Source of the DNA: Haliscomenobacter sp033763495
Lineage (GTDB): Bacteria > Bacteroidota > Bacteroidia > Chitinophagales > Saprospiraceae
Direction of reading: 5' to 3'
DNA: 64,000 nucleotides
Assembly (NCBI RefSeq): GCF_033763495.1
Contig: NZ_JANRKL010000181.1
Coordinates: 1 to 64,000 of the forward strand
The position numbers were made by a program, and so were the translations under genes. The notes under the pieces are model-generated. The model made no database searches. It saw nothing but the letters and a program-made list of their open reading frames with translations, and had not been told where the DNA came from. Within the stretch, counting starts at the first letter, position 1. Each line of letters begins with the position of its first letter. Shown piece after piece: positions 24,842-34,922 of this stretch.

Positions 24842-26950
24842 ATGAACTTTAAGTATTGCCTGATTTTGGCACTCAGCCTGGGCCAACTATCTTTATTAAA
24901 TGCCCAAGGTGGCTACATGCCGGGCTGGTGGCCCAAAATGCCGCCGCCTAAAGTCCACAACTACGACATTTGTTTCCCTGCAGATGTATCCAGCAACACC
25001 TGCAAAGCTCCTGTCAACATCCCTGGTGTACAGATGATTGAATTGGGCGACGACAAACTGGCCGTCAACATCAGCGACAAAATTTACCGCACAGATGCAG
25101 ACGCTTGTTACAAAATTTTCCGCACCTACACGGTAATGAACTGGGAGTTGTACAATGAAAAGTGTCAACTCGACCCTATGTCTAACCCCGTAATTATTGA
25201 TCGGGATGCGCCTGACTTTGATTGGGTATACGGCGAGGGGGTTTGTGTGCTGGTACGCAACAACACTGCTTATCTCAGCCACGACCGGGAAATCTCGTCC
25301 GATGACCGAAAAATTGAACTCAGTCCTATTTGTTTGGATAATGGGGGCTTCCACTACCGCGCTTTTATGTACACTCAGGTCATCAAAGTGTACGACGATG
25401 TTCGACCGGTGGTTACGGTGCCCGTTGTGCCCAAATTTCAAACGAATCTAAATACCTGCAAGGGTGCCATCGATGTAACCTTTGCAGCCAGCGACAACTG
25501 CTCCGAAACAGTAAGCCTGGAAACCCAGTCCATCATGATTGCCCCTTTCCAAAGCATCAGCAACATGCGGGCACCTGTTAACTTCGACACCCACTGGAGT
25601 TGGAAAGACAATAAAAATGGGACTTTTAACATCAAAATTGCCAATCTTCCCGAAGGCAAACACGATTTGATCGTGGTGGTACGGGATCAGTGTGGCAACT
25701 TATCCTTGCCCACCCGCATCCCCTTTGAGGTGCGTGACTGTAGCGCCCCTGCCCCAACCTGTAAACAAGGCCTGGCCATGGCTCTCATGCCAGACGGGCT
25801 TGGGGGGGCAATGAATACCGTATGGGCCAGCGATTATGTAGCCAGCCCAGCTTACGACTGCAATGGTCAAGGACCAGAGGTAGATAAGAATGGTTTGAAA
25901 AAAATCACGCGTTATTCCATCAACCGAGTTGGCCAACCAGCCCATATCGACAGCACTTCCTTGACTTTCACTTGTGCTGAAGCGGGGCAAAAAGTAGACA
26001 TCGAATTACACGCCTGGGACAACCTGGGCAACCATGGTTATTGTGTTACTTACCTCCTGGTACAGGACAATCGGGGAATCTGTCCGGTTTTGCCTGGCAT
26101 CACGGGTACCGTTGCAACTGCACAAGGAGCCCGAATGCGCAATATTCCACTGAACGCAATCCAGGAGATAGTAGCCTACCAAACCAAAACGGACAAAGAC
26201 GGATTTTACCGCTTTAAGGAGTTGCCAGAAGGTCAAAGTTATGTGGTGCGCCCCAAAATGAAGGCGGGCGACGCCAACGGAGTCAATACCCGCGACTTGA
26301 ACCTAATGTTGGAAATGTTGCAAAACAAACTGGACAACTTCAGCCCCTATCAAATCCTGGCCGCAGACATCGACCAAAATGGAGAAATCACCACCGAAGA
26401 TTTTGCCAAATTGCGGCAAATCATTTTCCAACGGGACTCTTTCCCACAGGGCAATTGCTGGCGTTTTGTTGATGCCCGATACACCGTGCCTCGCTCCTTG
26501 AAACCTGGTAAATACCCCGATTCGGTAGCCATTAACAAATTGGAAACCGGAGTCATTGCCGACTTTGTAGCCATCAAATTGGGTGACCTGGATGGAAGTT
26601 ATGTTCCTGCAGCAGGTCAATTCCAGGAAGATGGCCAGTTGGCGAACCTGAGTAGTTTGAATCTAAATGGTGATCAAAAGTTGAGAAGTGGTTTGACGCT
26701 GGAACAAAACCAGCCCAACCCCTTCCACGAGGAGACCCTCATCAATTTTTCGCTACCTGTAGCTGGCCCGATCACCCTTAGCGTTTGGGACCTACAAGGC
26801 AAATTGATCCATAAACAAACTGCCAACCTGGCGGAAGGCAGCCATCAAATTTCACTTGATGCGCAAGCTCTGGGAAATGTGAAAGGTATGTTCTACTATA
26901 CGCTGCAGACGGCGAGTGGTAGAGAAACAAAGAAGATGTTGAGGTTTTAG
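24842..26950 (+). CDS. secreted dockerin-containing protein with T9SS sorting domain
   Basis: 702 residues from the ATG at 24842, which starts a signal peptide (MNFKYCLILALSLGQ). The middle has several Cys-paired beta domains, one resembling the Ig-like repeats of large Bacteroidota surface proteins. Near 480-560 two calcium-loop dockerin type I repeats appear: DANGVNTRDLNLML and DIDQNGEITTEDFAKLR. The last 75 residues (LEQNQPNPFHEETLINFS onward) form a type A T9SS sorting domain. The dockerin suggests docking to a cohesin such as that of the gene at 39149. The ligand or enzyme role is unknown. Confidence 0.85.
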   Translation: MNFKYCLILALSLGQLSLLNAQGGYMPGWWPKMPPPKVHNYDICFPADVSSNTCKAPVNIPGVQMIELGDDKLAVNISDKIYRTDADACYKIFRTYTVMNWELYNEKCQLDPMSNPVIIDRDAPDFDWVYGEGVCVLVRNNTAYLSHDREISSDDRKIELSPICLDNGGFHYRAFMYTQVIKVYDDVRPVVTVPVVPKFQTNLNTCKGAIDVTFAASDNCSETVSLETQSIMIAPFQSISNMRAPVNFDTHWSWKDNKNGTFNIKIANLPEGKHDLIVVVRDQCGNLSLPTRIPFEVRDCSAPAPTCKQGLAMALMPDGLGGAMNTVWASDYVASPAYDCNGQGPEVDKNGLKKITRYSINRVGQPAHIDSTSLTFTCAEAGQKVDIELHAWDNLGNHGYCVTYLLVQDNRGICPVLPGITGTVATAQGARMRNIPLNAIQEIVAYQTKTDKDGFYRFKELPEGQSYVVRPKMKAGDANGVNTRDLNLMLEMLQNKLDNFSPYQILAADIDQNGEITTEDFAKLRQIIFQRDSFPQGNCWRFVDARYTVPRSLKPGKYPDSVAINKLETGVIADFVAIKLGDLDGSYVPAAGQFQEDGQLANLSSLNLNGDQKLRSGLTLEQNQPNPFHEETLINFSLPVAGPITLSVWDLQGKLIHKQTANLAEGSHQISLDAQALGNVKGMFYYTLQTASGRETKKMLRF

Positions 26951-26958
26951 GAGAAAAG

Positions 26959-27028
26959 TAGACTTGTGGTAAGTTAAAAATCAAGGGTTTGTGCACAAGT
27001 CCACGATTTTTAACTTACCTCAAGTCTA
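26959..27028. repeat. gene-end palindrome F
   Basis: Arms 26959-26982 and 27005-27028 pair at 23 of 24 positions (TAGACTTGTGGTAAG on the left), with a 22-nt loop. It starts 8 bp after the stop of the dockerin gene. No core sequence and no tandem units, so it is a unique-arm member of the set. Confidence 0.9.
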
Positions 27029-27118
27029 TTACCCAAACCTCAAAATCACCCCCTAGTTCTACCCCACTCCCATCCAGCCCTTGCATATTTGTAGCATTCA
27101 CCTAAAATGCTACAAACC

Positions 27119-28093
27119 ATGAAATTGTACAGTTTGCTTTTAATGCTAAGCCTGTCCCTGCTGATTTCCTGCCAAAAAGAAGAGGGAACCTCAACCCCAC
27201 CACCCTCATTCAAAATCGGAAAAAACCGTTTCACCCTGACTGCAGATGGTGTAGAACGGGAATATTACGTCCATGTTCCCAAGGGCTATACCGGAACTAC
27301 CGCTACTCCTGTTGTCTTCATGTTCCACGGGAGCAACCAAAGTGGCGAACAGTTTTACAACATCTCAGGCTGGAAAGAAGTGGGCGAATCCGAAAACATC
27401 CTTACTGTTTTCCCTTCAGCGCTAGTCTATTGCGTTACGGAAGATGGAGTCACTGAGACGATTAGCAAATGGAATTCATTGCCTGGCGGGGCTGATTTTT
27501 GCCCCAAAGTAGTGCTCAAGGATGACCTCAAATTTATGCGGGCCATGTTTGCCGATTTGGGTGCCAAATTCAAGGTAGACCCCAAACGCATTTACACCGT
27601 AGGCTTCTCCAGTGGTGGCCAATTCAGCGCGACTTGCGCCGTTAAACTCTCCGACCTCATTGCCGCAGCAGTATCCTGTGGAGGTGGTGGTGCCTTGCCT
27701 CGGGATTCTGTGTACAAGCCTGTGCGTTTGCTACCAACAATGTTGTTTTTTGGCAATATGGATGAAAAAATGATCAAAGGAGTGGGCTTACCCGTGGGTG
27801 CTGCGGTACCGATGGGTTTCACGCAATTGTACAAAGATTATCCCTTCCTATATGCCGTCCAGCCTAAGCCCTTTATCAATACGTTTCAACTCAAAGAATC
27901 CAGTTACACTACTAGTGGTGACCCAAATTCTGCGGTAGTTGCAGATTATCAAGGCTTGTCGGGCCGGGCGGACCATGTCTTTAAAATGGTCGAGGTCAAA
28001 GGCTTGGAACATGAATACCCGAACGGGACTAATCATCCGATGAAAGCTGCCGTTTTCCATTGGGCCTGGTTCAAACAATTCAGCTTGCCTTAG
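27119..28093 (+). CDS. esterase lipoprotein, PHB depolymerase/feruloyl esterase-like
   Basis: 324 residues from the ATG at 27119 (an ATG at 27107 is an alternative). Lipobox LLISC (Cys18), so attached to a membrane facing the periplasm or outside. An LpqC-type alpha/beta hydrolase: oxyanion region FMFHGSNQSGEQF (His70), nucleophile elbow GFSSGG (Ser164), and a late His in NGTNHPMKAA. The family cleaves polyester or feruloyl esters and the substrate here is not evident. It lies between palindrome F and another palindrome. Confidence 0.85.
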   Translation: MKLYSLLLMLSLSLLISCQKEEGTSTPPPSFKIGKNRFTLTADGVEREYYVHVPKGYTGTTATPVVFMFHGSNQSGEQFYNISGWKEVGESENILTVFPSALVYCVTEDGVTETISKWNSLPGGADFCPKVVLKDDLKFMRAMFADLGAKFKVDPKRIYTVGFSSGGQFSATCAVKLSDLIAAAVSCGGGGALPRDSVYKPVRLLPTMLFFGNMDEKMIKGVGLPVGAAVPMGFTQLYKDYPFLYAVQPKPFINTFQLKESSYTTSGDPNSAVVADYQGLSGRADHVFKMVEVKGLEHEYPNGTNHPMKAAVFHWAWFKQFSLP

Positions 28094-28207
28094 TTTTGTG
28101 GTGGTGCGTTGAGGACAGGGACCAAATACAACAAAGCCCGCCTACAATTTGGTATTTCACCCTGCGATCCCTATACTTGTAGGCCTTCAACGCACCAAAC
28201 CATAAAA
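28094..28207. repeat. gene-end palindrome with embedded promoter
   Basis: Starts at the first base after the esterase stop. Outer arms 28094-28114 and 28184-28207 pair around GGTGCGTTGA with one 3-nt bulge. A second tier pairs 28116-28129 with 28152-28164. An alternative stem GCCTACAA/TTGTAGGC (28140-28147 with 28177-28184) brackets the tricorn promoter. Imperfect, but clearly more paired than chance. Confidence 0.7.
28148..28179 (+). promoter_or_regulatory. promoter of the tricorn protease gene
   Basis: TTTG (28148-28151), 20 bp, TATACTTG (28172-28179): one mismatch from the Bacteroidota consensus. It lies 39 bp before the ATG and inside the intergenic palindrome. Confidence 0.65.
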
Positions 28208-28218
28208 CCAAGTTCAAA

Positions 28219-31200
28219 ATGAGTCCTGTTTTTCCTCAATACCTGAAGAATTTCCGCTGGCTGGTTTGTTTATTCCTGGTTGCATTTTGTCTCAATGATA
28301 TTCAAGCCCAAGGCACCCGCCTGTTGCGCCAACCCAGCCTCAGTGAAAAACACATCACCTTTGTATACGGCGGCGATCTATGGATCACTGACCGTACTGG
28401 TGGTGAAGCCCGTCGATTGACCAGTACCCCTGCGGTCGAAAGCGACCCTCACTTTTCTCCCGACGGTCGCTGGATTGCCTTTACATCCGATCGAACTGGC
28501 TCAAACTCAGTATACATCGTTTCCATCGATGGTGGCACTCCCACCCGCCTGACCTGGCATCCATCCGCTGCCTTTGCCCGGGGCTGGACCAACGACGGAA
28601 AACGGGTCCTCTACGCCTCTTCCCGCGAAACCGCCCCCAGTGCATATAACCGCCTTTGGACGGTTGCAACTCAAGGTGGCCCCTCTACCCTACTACCCGC
28701 ACCTTGGGGCTTTGATGGGTCGTATGCCCCAAACCAAAACCGCATCGTCGTAGACCGCATGAGCCGTTGGGATGTAGAATGGCGCGAATACCGGGGTGGC
28801 CAAAACACCTCCTTATCTATCCTGAACTTGGATGATTTGAGCGAAACACCCATTCCATGTGAGCGCAGCACCGATACCCAACCCCTTTGGCTTGGCAATA
28901 CCATCTACTTCCTTTCGGACCGTGACTGGACTGTCAATATTTGGGCCTATACCCCGAGTACTGGTGCCTTGGTGCAAAAAACCAAGTTCACGGGCAGTAA
29001 TGTAAAATGGCTATCTGGCGATAAGGGCACCCTCATCTTTGAACGAGATGGCTACCTGCATACCCTAGATGCCGCTTCAGGAAGCCCCAAACAACTGGAG
29101 ATCACAGTGCGCGGCGATTTCCCCTGGGCCGAAACCCGTTGGGAAAACGTCAACAAACGGGTCAGCAATGCAGCCCTTTCCCCTACAGGTAAACGGGTGG
29201 CCATGGAAGCACGCGGCGAAATTTTTACCGTTCCCATTGCCAATGGCGACGCACGCAACCTTACCCGCAGCACCGGAGTGGCCGATCGTGCACCAATTTG
29301 GTCGCCCGATGGCAATCGGGTTGCCTGGTTTTCGGATGCCAGTGGTGAAGGATACGCGCTACTCATTGCCAACCAGGATGGACTAACTGCCCCGCGCAGC
29401 ATCTCGATTGGCGAATCAAAAATGGCCTGGGAGCCCACCTGGTCGCCCGATGGCAAACGCATCGCCTTTTGTGATGACGATGTGCGCATTCGGGTAGTGG
29501 AAGTAGAAACTGGAAAGATCATCACTGCCGACGTGGGTGGGCTCAACATCGAGCGTGGCTCCCTGGGTCTCAACTGGTCGCCCGATTCCAAATGGCTAGC
29601 CTACGCCAAAACAGCAGCCAACAATTTCCGTCGCATCATGCTTTGGTCGGTAGCTTCCGGCACCAGCCGCCCATTGACCGATCCACTTGCTGATGGTTTT
29701 GCGCCCGCCTGGGATCGTGGAGGTCGGTACCTTTACTTTTTGGCGAGCACTGAAGTTGCGCTGGGTTCGGGTTGGGCCAACACCAGTTCCACCCAGTCTA
29801 ATCCTGCGTACGGAGCCTATGTGGTTGTGTTGCGCAAGGACGACCCCTCCCCTTTTCCGCTAAAAAGTGACGAAGAACCTGACACCACTGGTGCTGGAAA
29901 AAAAGTAGTAAAACCAGAGAAAAAACCCACCAAGGATTCGGTTGAATTGGTACGTATTGATTGGGAAAAAATTGATCGCCGTATTTTGGCATTGCCGATG
30001 CCAGTGCGCAATTATGGAGCCGTACAGGCTGGGCCAAAGGGATCTGTCTTCATTGGTGAATTCATCCCCAATGCACCAGGAATGTTGCTTCATAAATTTT
30101 CCATAGAAGACCGTAAAACCAGCGAGTTTGCGCGTGGCGTACAAAGACTCTCCGTATCAGCGGATGGGGAAAAAATCCTCCTGCAATCAGGTAGTTCCTG
30201 GCGGGTAGTTGGCACGGCCAAAGCTCCTGCTCCTGGTGAAGGCGGCCTGGCGATTACCTTGCGCATGCAACTGGATCGATTGGCAGAATGGCAACAAATC
30301 TTCAATGAAACCTGGCGTTACGAACGCGATTATTTTTACGATCCAAATATGCACGGGCGGGACTGGCAGCAGGTCAAAGCTCGTTATGCGCCGCTCATTC
30401 CCTACATCCGGCACCGCAGCGATTTGAATTATGTGCTGGATCAGGTGAACGGAGAATTGTCTGTTGGCCATAGTTTTGTCTCCGGGGGCGATTTCCCAGC
30501 GGTGGATACCGTTCGGGTAGGCCTCTTGGGTGCGGATCTGGTTGCCGAGAATGGTTTTTGGCGCATTAAACGAATATACACGGCAGAAAGCTGGAATCCG
30601 GGGCTCCGTGCTCCACTTGACCGTCCCAACCTCAAGGTGCAAGAAGAACACTATTTGATGGGTGTCGATGGAGTCCCCCTTACCGCTGCTGATGACCCTT
30701 ACCGTTGGTTGGATGGCACTGCTGGTCGGCAAACTGTGCTCCAAATCAATGAACGCCCCTCCATGGATGGGGCCTGGAAAGAAATTGTCGAACCCATTGC
30801 CAATGAAAATGCCCTGCGGCAACGCGCCTGGGTGGAAGACAACCGTAGAAAGGTAGATGAATTATCCGGAGGAAAACTGGGCTACATCTGGATTCCCAAT
30901 ACAGGTGAGCCAGGCTTGGTGTCCTTCAATCGGTACTTTTTTGCGCAGCAAGACAAAGAAGGGGCAGTCATTGACGAACGATTCAATGGTGGTGGTTTGC
31001 TCGACGACTACATGGTTGACCTGATGACCCGCAAACTGCGGGCGGCCTATACCAATGAAGTGCCCAATGGTGCTCCAGGCCGTCTGCCAGCGGGTATTCT
31101 GGGCCCCAAAGCGCTACTCATCAACGAATTGGCTGGTTCCGGCGGGGACTTTTTTCCTTGGGTTTTCCGGCACCAACAGGCAGGGCCACTCATCGGCGCA

Positions 31201-31485
31201 CGTACCTGGGGTGGATTGGTAAAATCTTCAGTGCATTATGCCATGATTGATGGAGGCCGGGTAACCGCTCCCGACAATGGCATCTTTGACCCCAATGCCA
31301 AGCGTTGGATTGCCGAAAATGAAGGGGTAGCTCCGGATATTGAGGTAAAAATCACCGCAAAATCTTCTGCGGAAGGGCGTGACTTGCAACTGGAAAGAGC
31401 CGTAAAGGAAGTCCTGGATTTGCTCAAACAACAAGGGCCAATCAAAGTGACGGTGCCGCCTTATTCCACACCCGCGAAGCATTGA
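28219..31485 (+). CDS. tricorn protease homologue, S41 family
   Basis: 1088 residues. N-terminal signal peptide to about 31, then two beta-propellers with WD40/TolB-like SPDG motifs (HFSPDGRW, IWSPDGNRV, TWSPDGKRI), an acidic/Lys-rich linker near 555-575, a PDZ domain and the S41 catalytic region. The serine is Ser974 in ELAGSGGDFF. Tricorn homologues degrade oligopeptides, and the signal peptide puts this one in the periplasm. The deaminase gene starts 15 bp after its stop, so the two are probably co-transcribed. Confidence 0.92.
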   Translation: MSPVFPQYLKNFRWLVCLFLVAFCLNDIQAQGTRLLRQPSLSEKHITFVYGGDLWITDRTGGEARRLTSTPAVESDPHFSPDGRWIAFTSDRTGSNSVYIVSIDGGTPTRLTWHPSAAFARGWTNDGKRVLYASSRETAPSAYNRLWTVATQGGPSTLLPAPWGFDGSYAPNQNRIVVDRMSRWDVEWREYRGGQNTSLSILNLDDLSETPIPCERSTDTQPLWLGNTIYFLSDRDWTVNIWAYTPSTGALVQKTKFTGSNVKWLSGDKGTLIFERDGYLHTLDAASGSPKQLEITVRGDFPWAETRWENVNKRVSNAALSPTGKRVAMEARGEIFTVPIANGDARNLTRSTGVADRAPIWSPDGNRVAWFSDASGEGYALLIANQDGLTAPRSISIGESKMAWEPTWSPDGKRIAFCDDDVRIRVVEVETGKIITADVGGLNIERGSLGLNWSPDSKWLAYAKTAANNFRRIMLWSVASGTSRPLTDPLADGFAPAWDRGGRYLYFLASTEVALGSGWANTSSTQSNPAYGAYVVVLRKDDPSPFPLKSDEEPDTTGAGKKVVKPEKKPTKDSVELVRIDWEKIDRRILALPMPVRNYGAVQAGPKGSVFIGEFIPNAPGMLLHKFSIEDRKTSEFARGVQRLSVSADGEKILLQSGSSWRVVGTAKAPAPGEGGLAITLRMQLDRLAEWQQIFNETWRYERDYFYDPNMHGRDWQQVKARYAPLIPYIRHRSDLNYVLDQVNGELSVGHSFVSGGDFPAVDTVRVGLLGADLVAENGFWRIKRIYTAESWNPGLRAPLDRPNLKVQEEHYLMGVDGVPLTAADDPYRWLDGTAGRQTVLQINERPSMDGAWKEIVEPIANENALRQRAWVEDNRRKVDELSGGKLGYIWIPNTGEPGLVSFNRYFFAQQDKEGAVIDERFNGGGLLDDYMVDLMTRKLRAAYTNEVPNGAPGRLPAGILGPKALLINELAGSGGDFFPWVFRHQQAGPLIGARTWGGLVKSSVHYAMIDGGRVTAPDNGIFDPNAKRWIAENEGVAPDIEVKITAKSSAEGRDLQLERAVKEVLDLLKQQGPIKVTVPPYSTPAKH

Positions 31486-31500
31486 TAGAACATTCCCAAT

Positions 31501-31950
31501 ATGACCAAAATGGAACAAGCCGAATACGAAGTCTACATGAGGAAATGCCTCGCTCTTGCTCAAATTGCCAAGGCCAGAGGAGACAGCCCGGTGGGTTCCA
31601 TTTTGGTACAAAACAGAAAAGTAGTAGGCGAAGGTATTGAAGGTGGAAAGACCCATCAAGACATCACTTTTCATGCTGAAATTGAAGCCATCCGCAATAC
31701 TCGGACCGCTTTGGGAAAAACAGACCTGTCCGATTGTATTTTGGTGACCACCCACGAGCCGTGTATCATGTGCTCCTATGTCATCCGGCACCATAAAATA
31801 AAGCTGATTATTGTGGGATTAAGCACTGGAGAAATTGGAGGGTATAGCTCCAAGTTGCCTTTGTTATTGGACAAAAGCATCAGCAAATGGGCCGATCCGC
31901 CGAAGATTATTGAGGGGATTTTGGAGGAGGAATGCCGAGCATTAATTTAA
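31501..31950 (+). CDS. cytidine/deoxycytidylate-type nucleoside deaminase
   Basis: 149 residues. Zinc site His58-Ala-Glu60 and Pro-Cys88-x-x-Cys91 (HEPCIMCSYV) of the CMP/dCMP deaminase fold, with SPVGSILVQNRKVVGEG near the N-terminus. It resembles guanine deaminase and TadA-like enzymes; the substrate cannot be told from the motif. It lies 15 bp after the tricorn gene and 34 bp before an amine oxidase gene, likely one operon. Confidence 0.85.
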   Translation: MTKMEQAEYEVYMRKCLALAQIAKARGDSPVGSILVQNRKVVGEGIEGGKTHQDITFHAEIEAIRNTRTALGKTDLSDCILVTTHEPCIMCSYVIRHHKIKLIIVGLSTGEIGGYSSKLPLLLDKSISKWADPPKIIEGILEEECRALI

Positions 31951-31984
31951 ATCTGTGAAGCTTTGCTAAAATGGAAATAAAAAA

Positions 31985-33343
31985 ATGAAGCGCCGGAAGT
32001 TTTTGAAAAAATCCCTACAAACTGTGCCAGTGCTCTGGACAACTCCGTCCATTCTTTCCTCCTGCAAAAAGGAAGAAACGAGTATCACTAAAACGGTTAT
32101 TGTCGTTGGAGCAGGGATTGCAGGACTTGCCGCTGCCCAACGGCTCAAAAATAAAGGTTTTACTGTAAGCCTCCTGGAAGCACAGGAAAAAGTGGGTGGC
32201 CGATTGCGCAGCAACCGAAGCCTTGGTATCGCCTTCGATGAAGGAGCCAGTTGGATCCATGGCATCACCAAAAACCCCATCACCGATCTGGCTGAGCAGG
32301 CGGGAATGAAGTCTTTCCATACCGAAGACTCCAGTCGGAAGTCCTACGATGTAGGTGGCATTGTGCGTAGTGCTGCTACGTACGATCAGATAGAGGATGA
32401 ATTTTACGACATGCTTGATACCTTGATGAAAAAAGGTAATGCCTCCCAAAGTTTTCAAACGGTATTTAATGCCCAATACCCCACGCAGGCCAAAGACCGG
32501 CTTTGGAAATTTTTTTTGTCAACTTACCTAACTTTCGATACCGGAGACCTGGATAAGCTTTCCTCCTTGCTCTACAATGAAGGAGAAGAATTCAAGGGCA
32601 TTGAAAAAATTGCGACCAATGGTTACGACACCATCGCCAATCACCTGGCCCGTGGCTTGAATGTACAACTCAATCAACGGGTTACAAAGATTGACTACAC
32701 TGGTAACAAAGTCCAGGTGACTCACAATGGTCAAACCAGCAGTGCTGATTACGTGATCCTGACCGTGCCCCTGGGCGTATTAAAAAAAGGAGTGATCCAA
32801 TTTGCACCCAATCTGCCCGCTGCCAAACTAAACGCCATCCAAAAAATTGGGATGAGTTGTGTCAACAAGTTTTTACTGACCTGGCCAACAGCTTTTTGGG
32901 ATGACGTTCAGTACCTGTCCTATACGCCTGAAACTGCCGACAAATTCAACTACTTTGTAAATGTCAACAAGTTTCATCCTTCCAGCAATGCCTTGATGAC
33001 CTTTGCTTACGCCGCCTACGGAAGACAAACCGAAACCATGACAGATTCCGAAATTAAGGAGGCCATCATGGCTCATTTGAAGGACATGTACGGCAACTCA
33101 ATTCCCAATCCCAATCCAAGCAATTTACTCCGCACCAAATGGAGCAGCAATGAAAATGCTTACGGTGCCTATTCTTTCACCGCAATAGGTACTGAAATGC
33201 GTCATTTTGAAGATTTGGCCGAACCGCTAGATGACAAGTTATTCTTTGCTGGTGAACACACCGAAGTTGATTATTTTTCAACGGCACACGGTGCTTATTT
33301 GAGTGGATTGAGGGAGGCCAACAATATTATTGATTTACAGTAA
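31985..33343 (+). CDS. flavin-containing amine oxidase
   Basis: 452 residues. The N-terminus KRRKFLKKS with a hydrophobic stretch and SSC (Cys27) suggests Tat-like or lipoprotein export. FAD Rossmann motif VVGAGIAGLAAAQRL (about 40-54), then VGGRLRSNRS and C-terminal LFFAGEHTEVDYFSTAHGAYLSG, as in monoamine and polyamine oxidases. It oxidises an amine with release of aldehyde, ammonia and hydrogen peroxide. The substrate is not known. It follows the deaminase gene in the same direction. Confidence 0.88.
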   Translation: MKRRKFLKKSLQTVPVLWTTPSILSSCKKEETSITKTVIVVGAGIAGLAAAQRLKNKGFTVSLLEAQEKVGGRLRSNRSLGIAFDEGASWIHGITKNPITDLAEQAGMKSFHTEDSSRKSYDVGGIVRSAATYDQIEDEFYDMLDTLMKKGNASQSFQTVFNAQYPTQAKDRLWKFFLSTYLTFDTGDLDKLSSLLYNEGEEFKGIEKIATNGYDTIANHLARGLNVQLNQRVTKIDYTGNKVQVTHNGQTSSADYVILTVPLGVLKKGVIQFAPNLPAAKLNAIQKIGMSCVNKFLLTWPTAFWDDVQYLSYTPETADKFNYFVNVNKFHPSSNALMTFAYAAYGRQTETMTDSEIKEAIMAHLKDMYGNSIPNPNPSNLLRTKWSSNENAYGAYSFTAIGTEMRHFEDLAEPLDDKLFFAGEHTEVDYFSTAHGAYLSGLREANNIIDLQ

Positions 33344-33402
33344 AATCCTTAATGTCCTTCCCAATGGATTAAACCTTTTTTTCTTTTTGGCATTTAGCCT
33401 CT

Positions 33403-34917
33403 ATGTCCAAACCCAGCATCAACATCATTTGGTTCAAGCGCGACCTCCGCTTACAGGACCATGCTGCCCTGGCGCAAGCCATTGCCGAAGATATCCCTTG
33501 CCTGCTGTGGTATTGTTTTGAACCCAGCCTGATGGCGGCTCCAGAAACGGACCTACGCCATTGGAGGTTTGTGTACGAAAGCTTGCAAGACTTGAAAAAG
33601 CAGCTCGACACTTACCAGAAAAAAATCTATTGGGTGCAATGCGAAGTGATTCCCAGCCTGGCAAAGCTGGCCGAGCATTATCAAATCCAACACTTGTACA
33701 GCCATGCCGAAACGGGCATTAAATTGAGCTTTGATCGGGATAAAGCAGTCAAAAAATGGTGCCTGGAGCAGGACATAATGTACCGGGAATTTCCTCACGA
33801 CGGAGTCATTCGAGGGCGGAAACACCGACGCGGCTGGGTTGATCACCTGGAGAAAGCCTACTTCAAAGCCCCACGAGCTGAGGTTGATTTGTCCCGGCTG
33901 AATACCCTGGAACTACCCCAAATATTGTTGAACCAATGGGCTTATCCCCCGTTACCAAGCTCTATTCAAACTCCCCAGGAAGGATTCCAGCCGGGTGGCG
34001 AAACCACTGCCTGGCGCTACCTTCATTCTTTTTTTCAGGAACGGGGCAAAAACTACAGCCTGCAATTGTCCAAACCCGCGGCCAGCCGGATCAGTTGCAG
34101 TCGTTTGTCGCCCTACCTGGCCTACGGATGCATTAGTTCCCGATCGGTAATGCAATTGTTGAGGGGCAATTTACCCCAAAAAGCAGGTACCTGGAACCTC
34201 AAAAACTTCCGCTCGCGCTTGTGGTGGCGCTCCCATTTTATCCAAAAACTGGAATCAAACTGGCGCATTGAGTTGGAACCCATCAATCCAGTATTCAATC
34301 AACTCGACCGATTGACCGAAGGTCCTTTCCTTGAGAGCTGGAAGTTGGGCCAAACCGGATTCCCCATGATTGATGCGTCCATGCGTTGTTTGCATGCCAA
34401 TGGCTGGATCAATTTTCGCATGCGGGCAATGCTGGTTTCCTTTGCTTCCTTTGCCTTGTGGTTGGACTGGCGGCCTGTAGCGGTTCATTTGGCTCGTTTG
34501 TTTCTGGATTTTGACCCCGGAATCCATTACCCCCAAATCCAAATGCAGGCTGGGTTAACGGGTTACCATACCCTGCGGATTTACAACCCGGCCACCCAGG
34601 TCCTCAAACACGATCCGGAGGGCGTTTTTATCAAAAAATGGGTACCTGAACTGCAACATGTCCCCGTAGTACATCTGGCTGAACCCTGGAAAATGACGGC
34701 GATGGAACAAAGTTTTTATCAATGCAGAATTGGACAGGATTATCCGGCGCCCTTGGTTGATTTTGAATCTGTTATGGCCATCAACAAAGACCGCTACTGG
34801 CAATTGCGGCAAAGTGCAACTGCCAAACAAGCTTTGCCAAAATTATTGGAACAATTTTGCGTCCCTAAAGATATTGTGAAGTACCAACAGGAAACAAATA
34901 CTTACGTGCAAGAATGA
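33403..34917 (+). CDS. DNA photolyase/cryptochrome family protein
   Basis: 504 residues. N-terminal alpha/beta antenna domain IIWFKRDLRLQDHAALAQA, C-terminal FAD domain with GGETTAWRYLHSFF, LSPYLAYGCIS, GQTGFPMIDASMRCLHANGW and DFDPGIHYPQIQMQAG. Canonical photolyases usually have NWQW in the last region. Here it reads YPQIQMQAGLTG, as in a Bacteroidota subgroup whose repair activity is less certain. It either repairs UV dimers with blue light or senses light. It is followed 5 bp later by a convergent gene with no room for a terminator. Confidence 0.88.
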   Translation: MSKPSINIIWFKRDLRLQDHAALAQAIAEDIPCLLWYCFEPSLMAAPETDLRHWRFVYESLQDLKKQLDTYQKKIYWVQCEVIPSLAKLAEHYQIQHLYSHAETGIKLSFDRDKAVKKWCLEQDIMYREFPHDGVIRGRKHRRGWVDHLEKAYFKAPRAEVDLSRLNTLELPQILLNQWAYPPLPSSIQTPQEGFQPGGETTAWRYLHSFFQERGKNYSLQLSKPAASRISCSRLSPYLAYGCISSRSVMQLLRGNLPQKAGTWNLKNFRSRLWWRSHFIQKLESNWRIELEPINPVFNQLDRLTEGPFLESWKLGQTGFPMIDASMRCLHANGWINFRMRAMLVSFASFALWLDWRPVAVHLARLFLDFDPGIHYPQIQMQAGLTGYHTLRIYNPATQVLKHDPEGVFIKKWVPELQHVPVVHLAEPWKMTAMEQSFYQCRIGQDYPAPLVDFESVMAINKDRYWQLRQSATAKQALPKLLEQFCVPKDIVKYQQETNTYVQE

Positions 34918-34922
34918 ATGAT

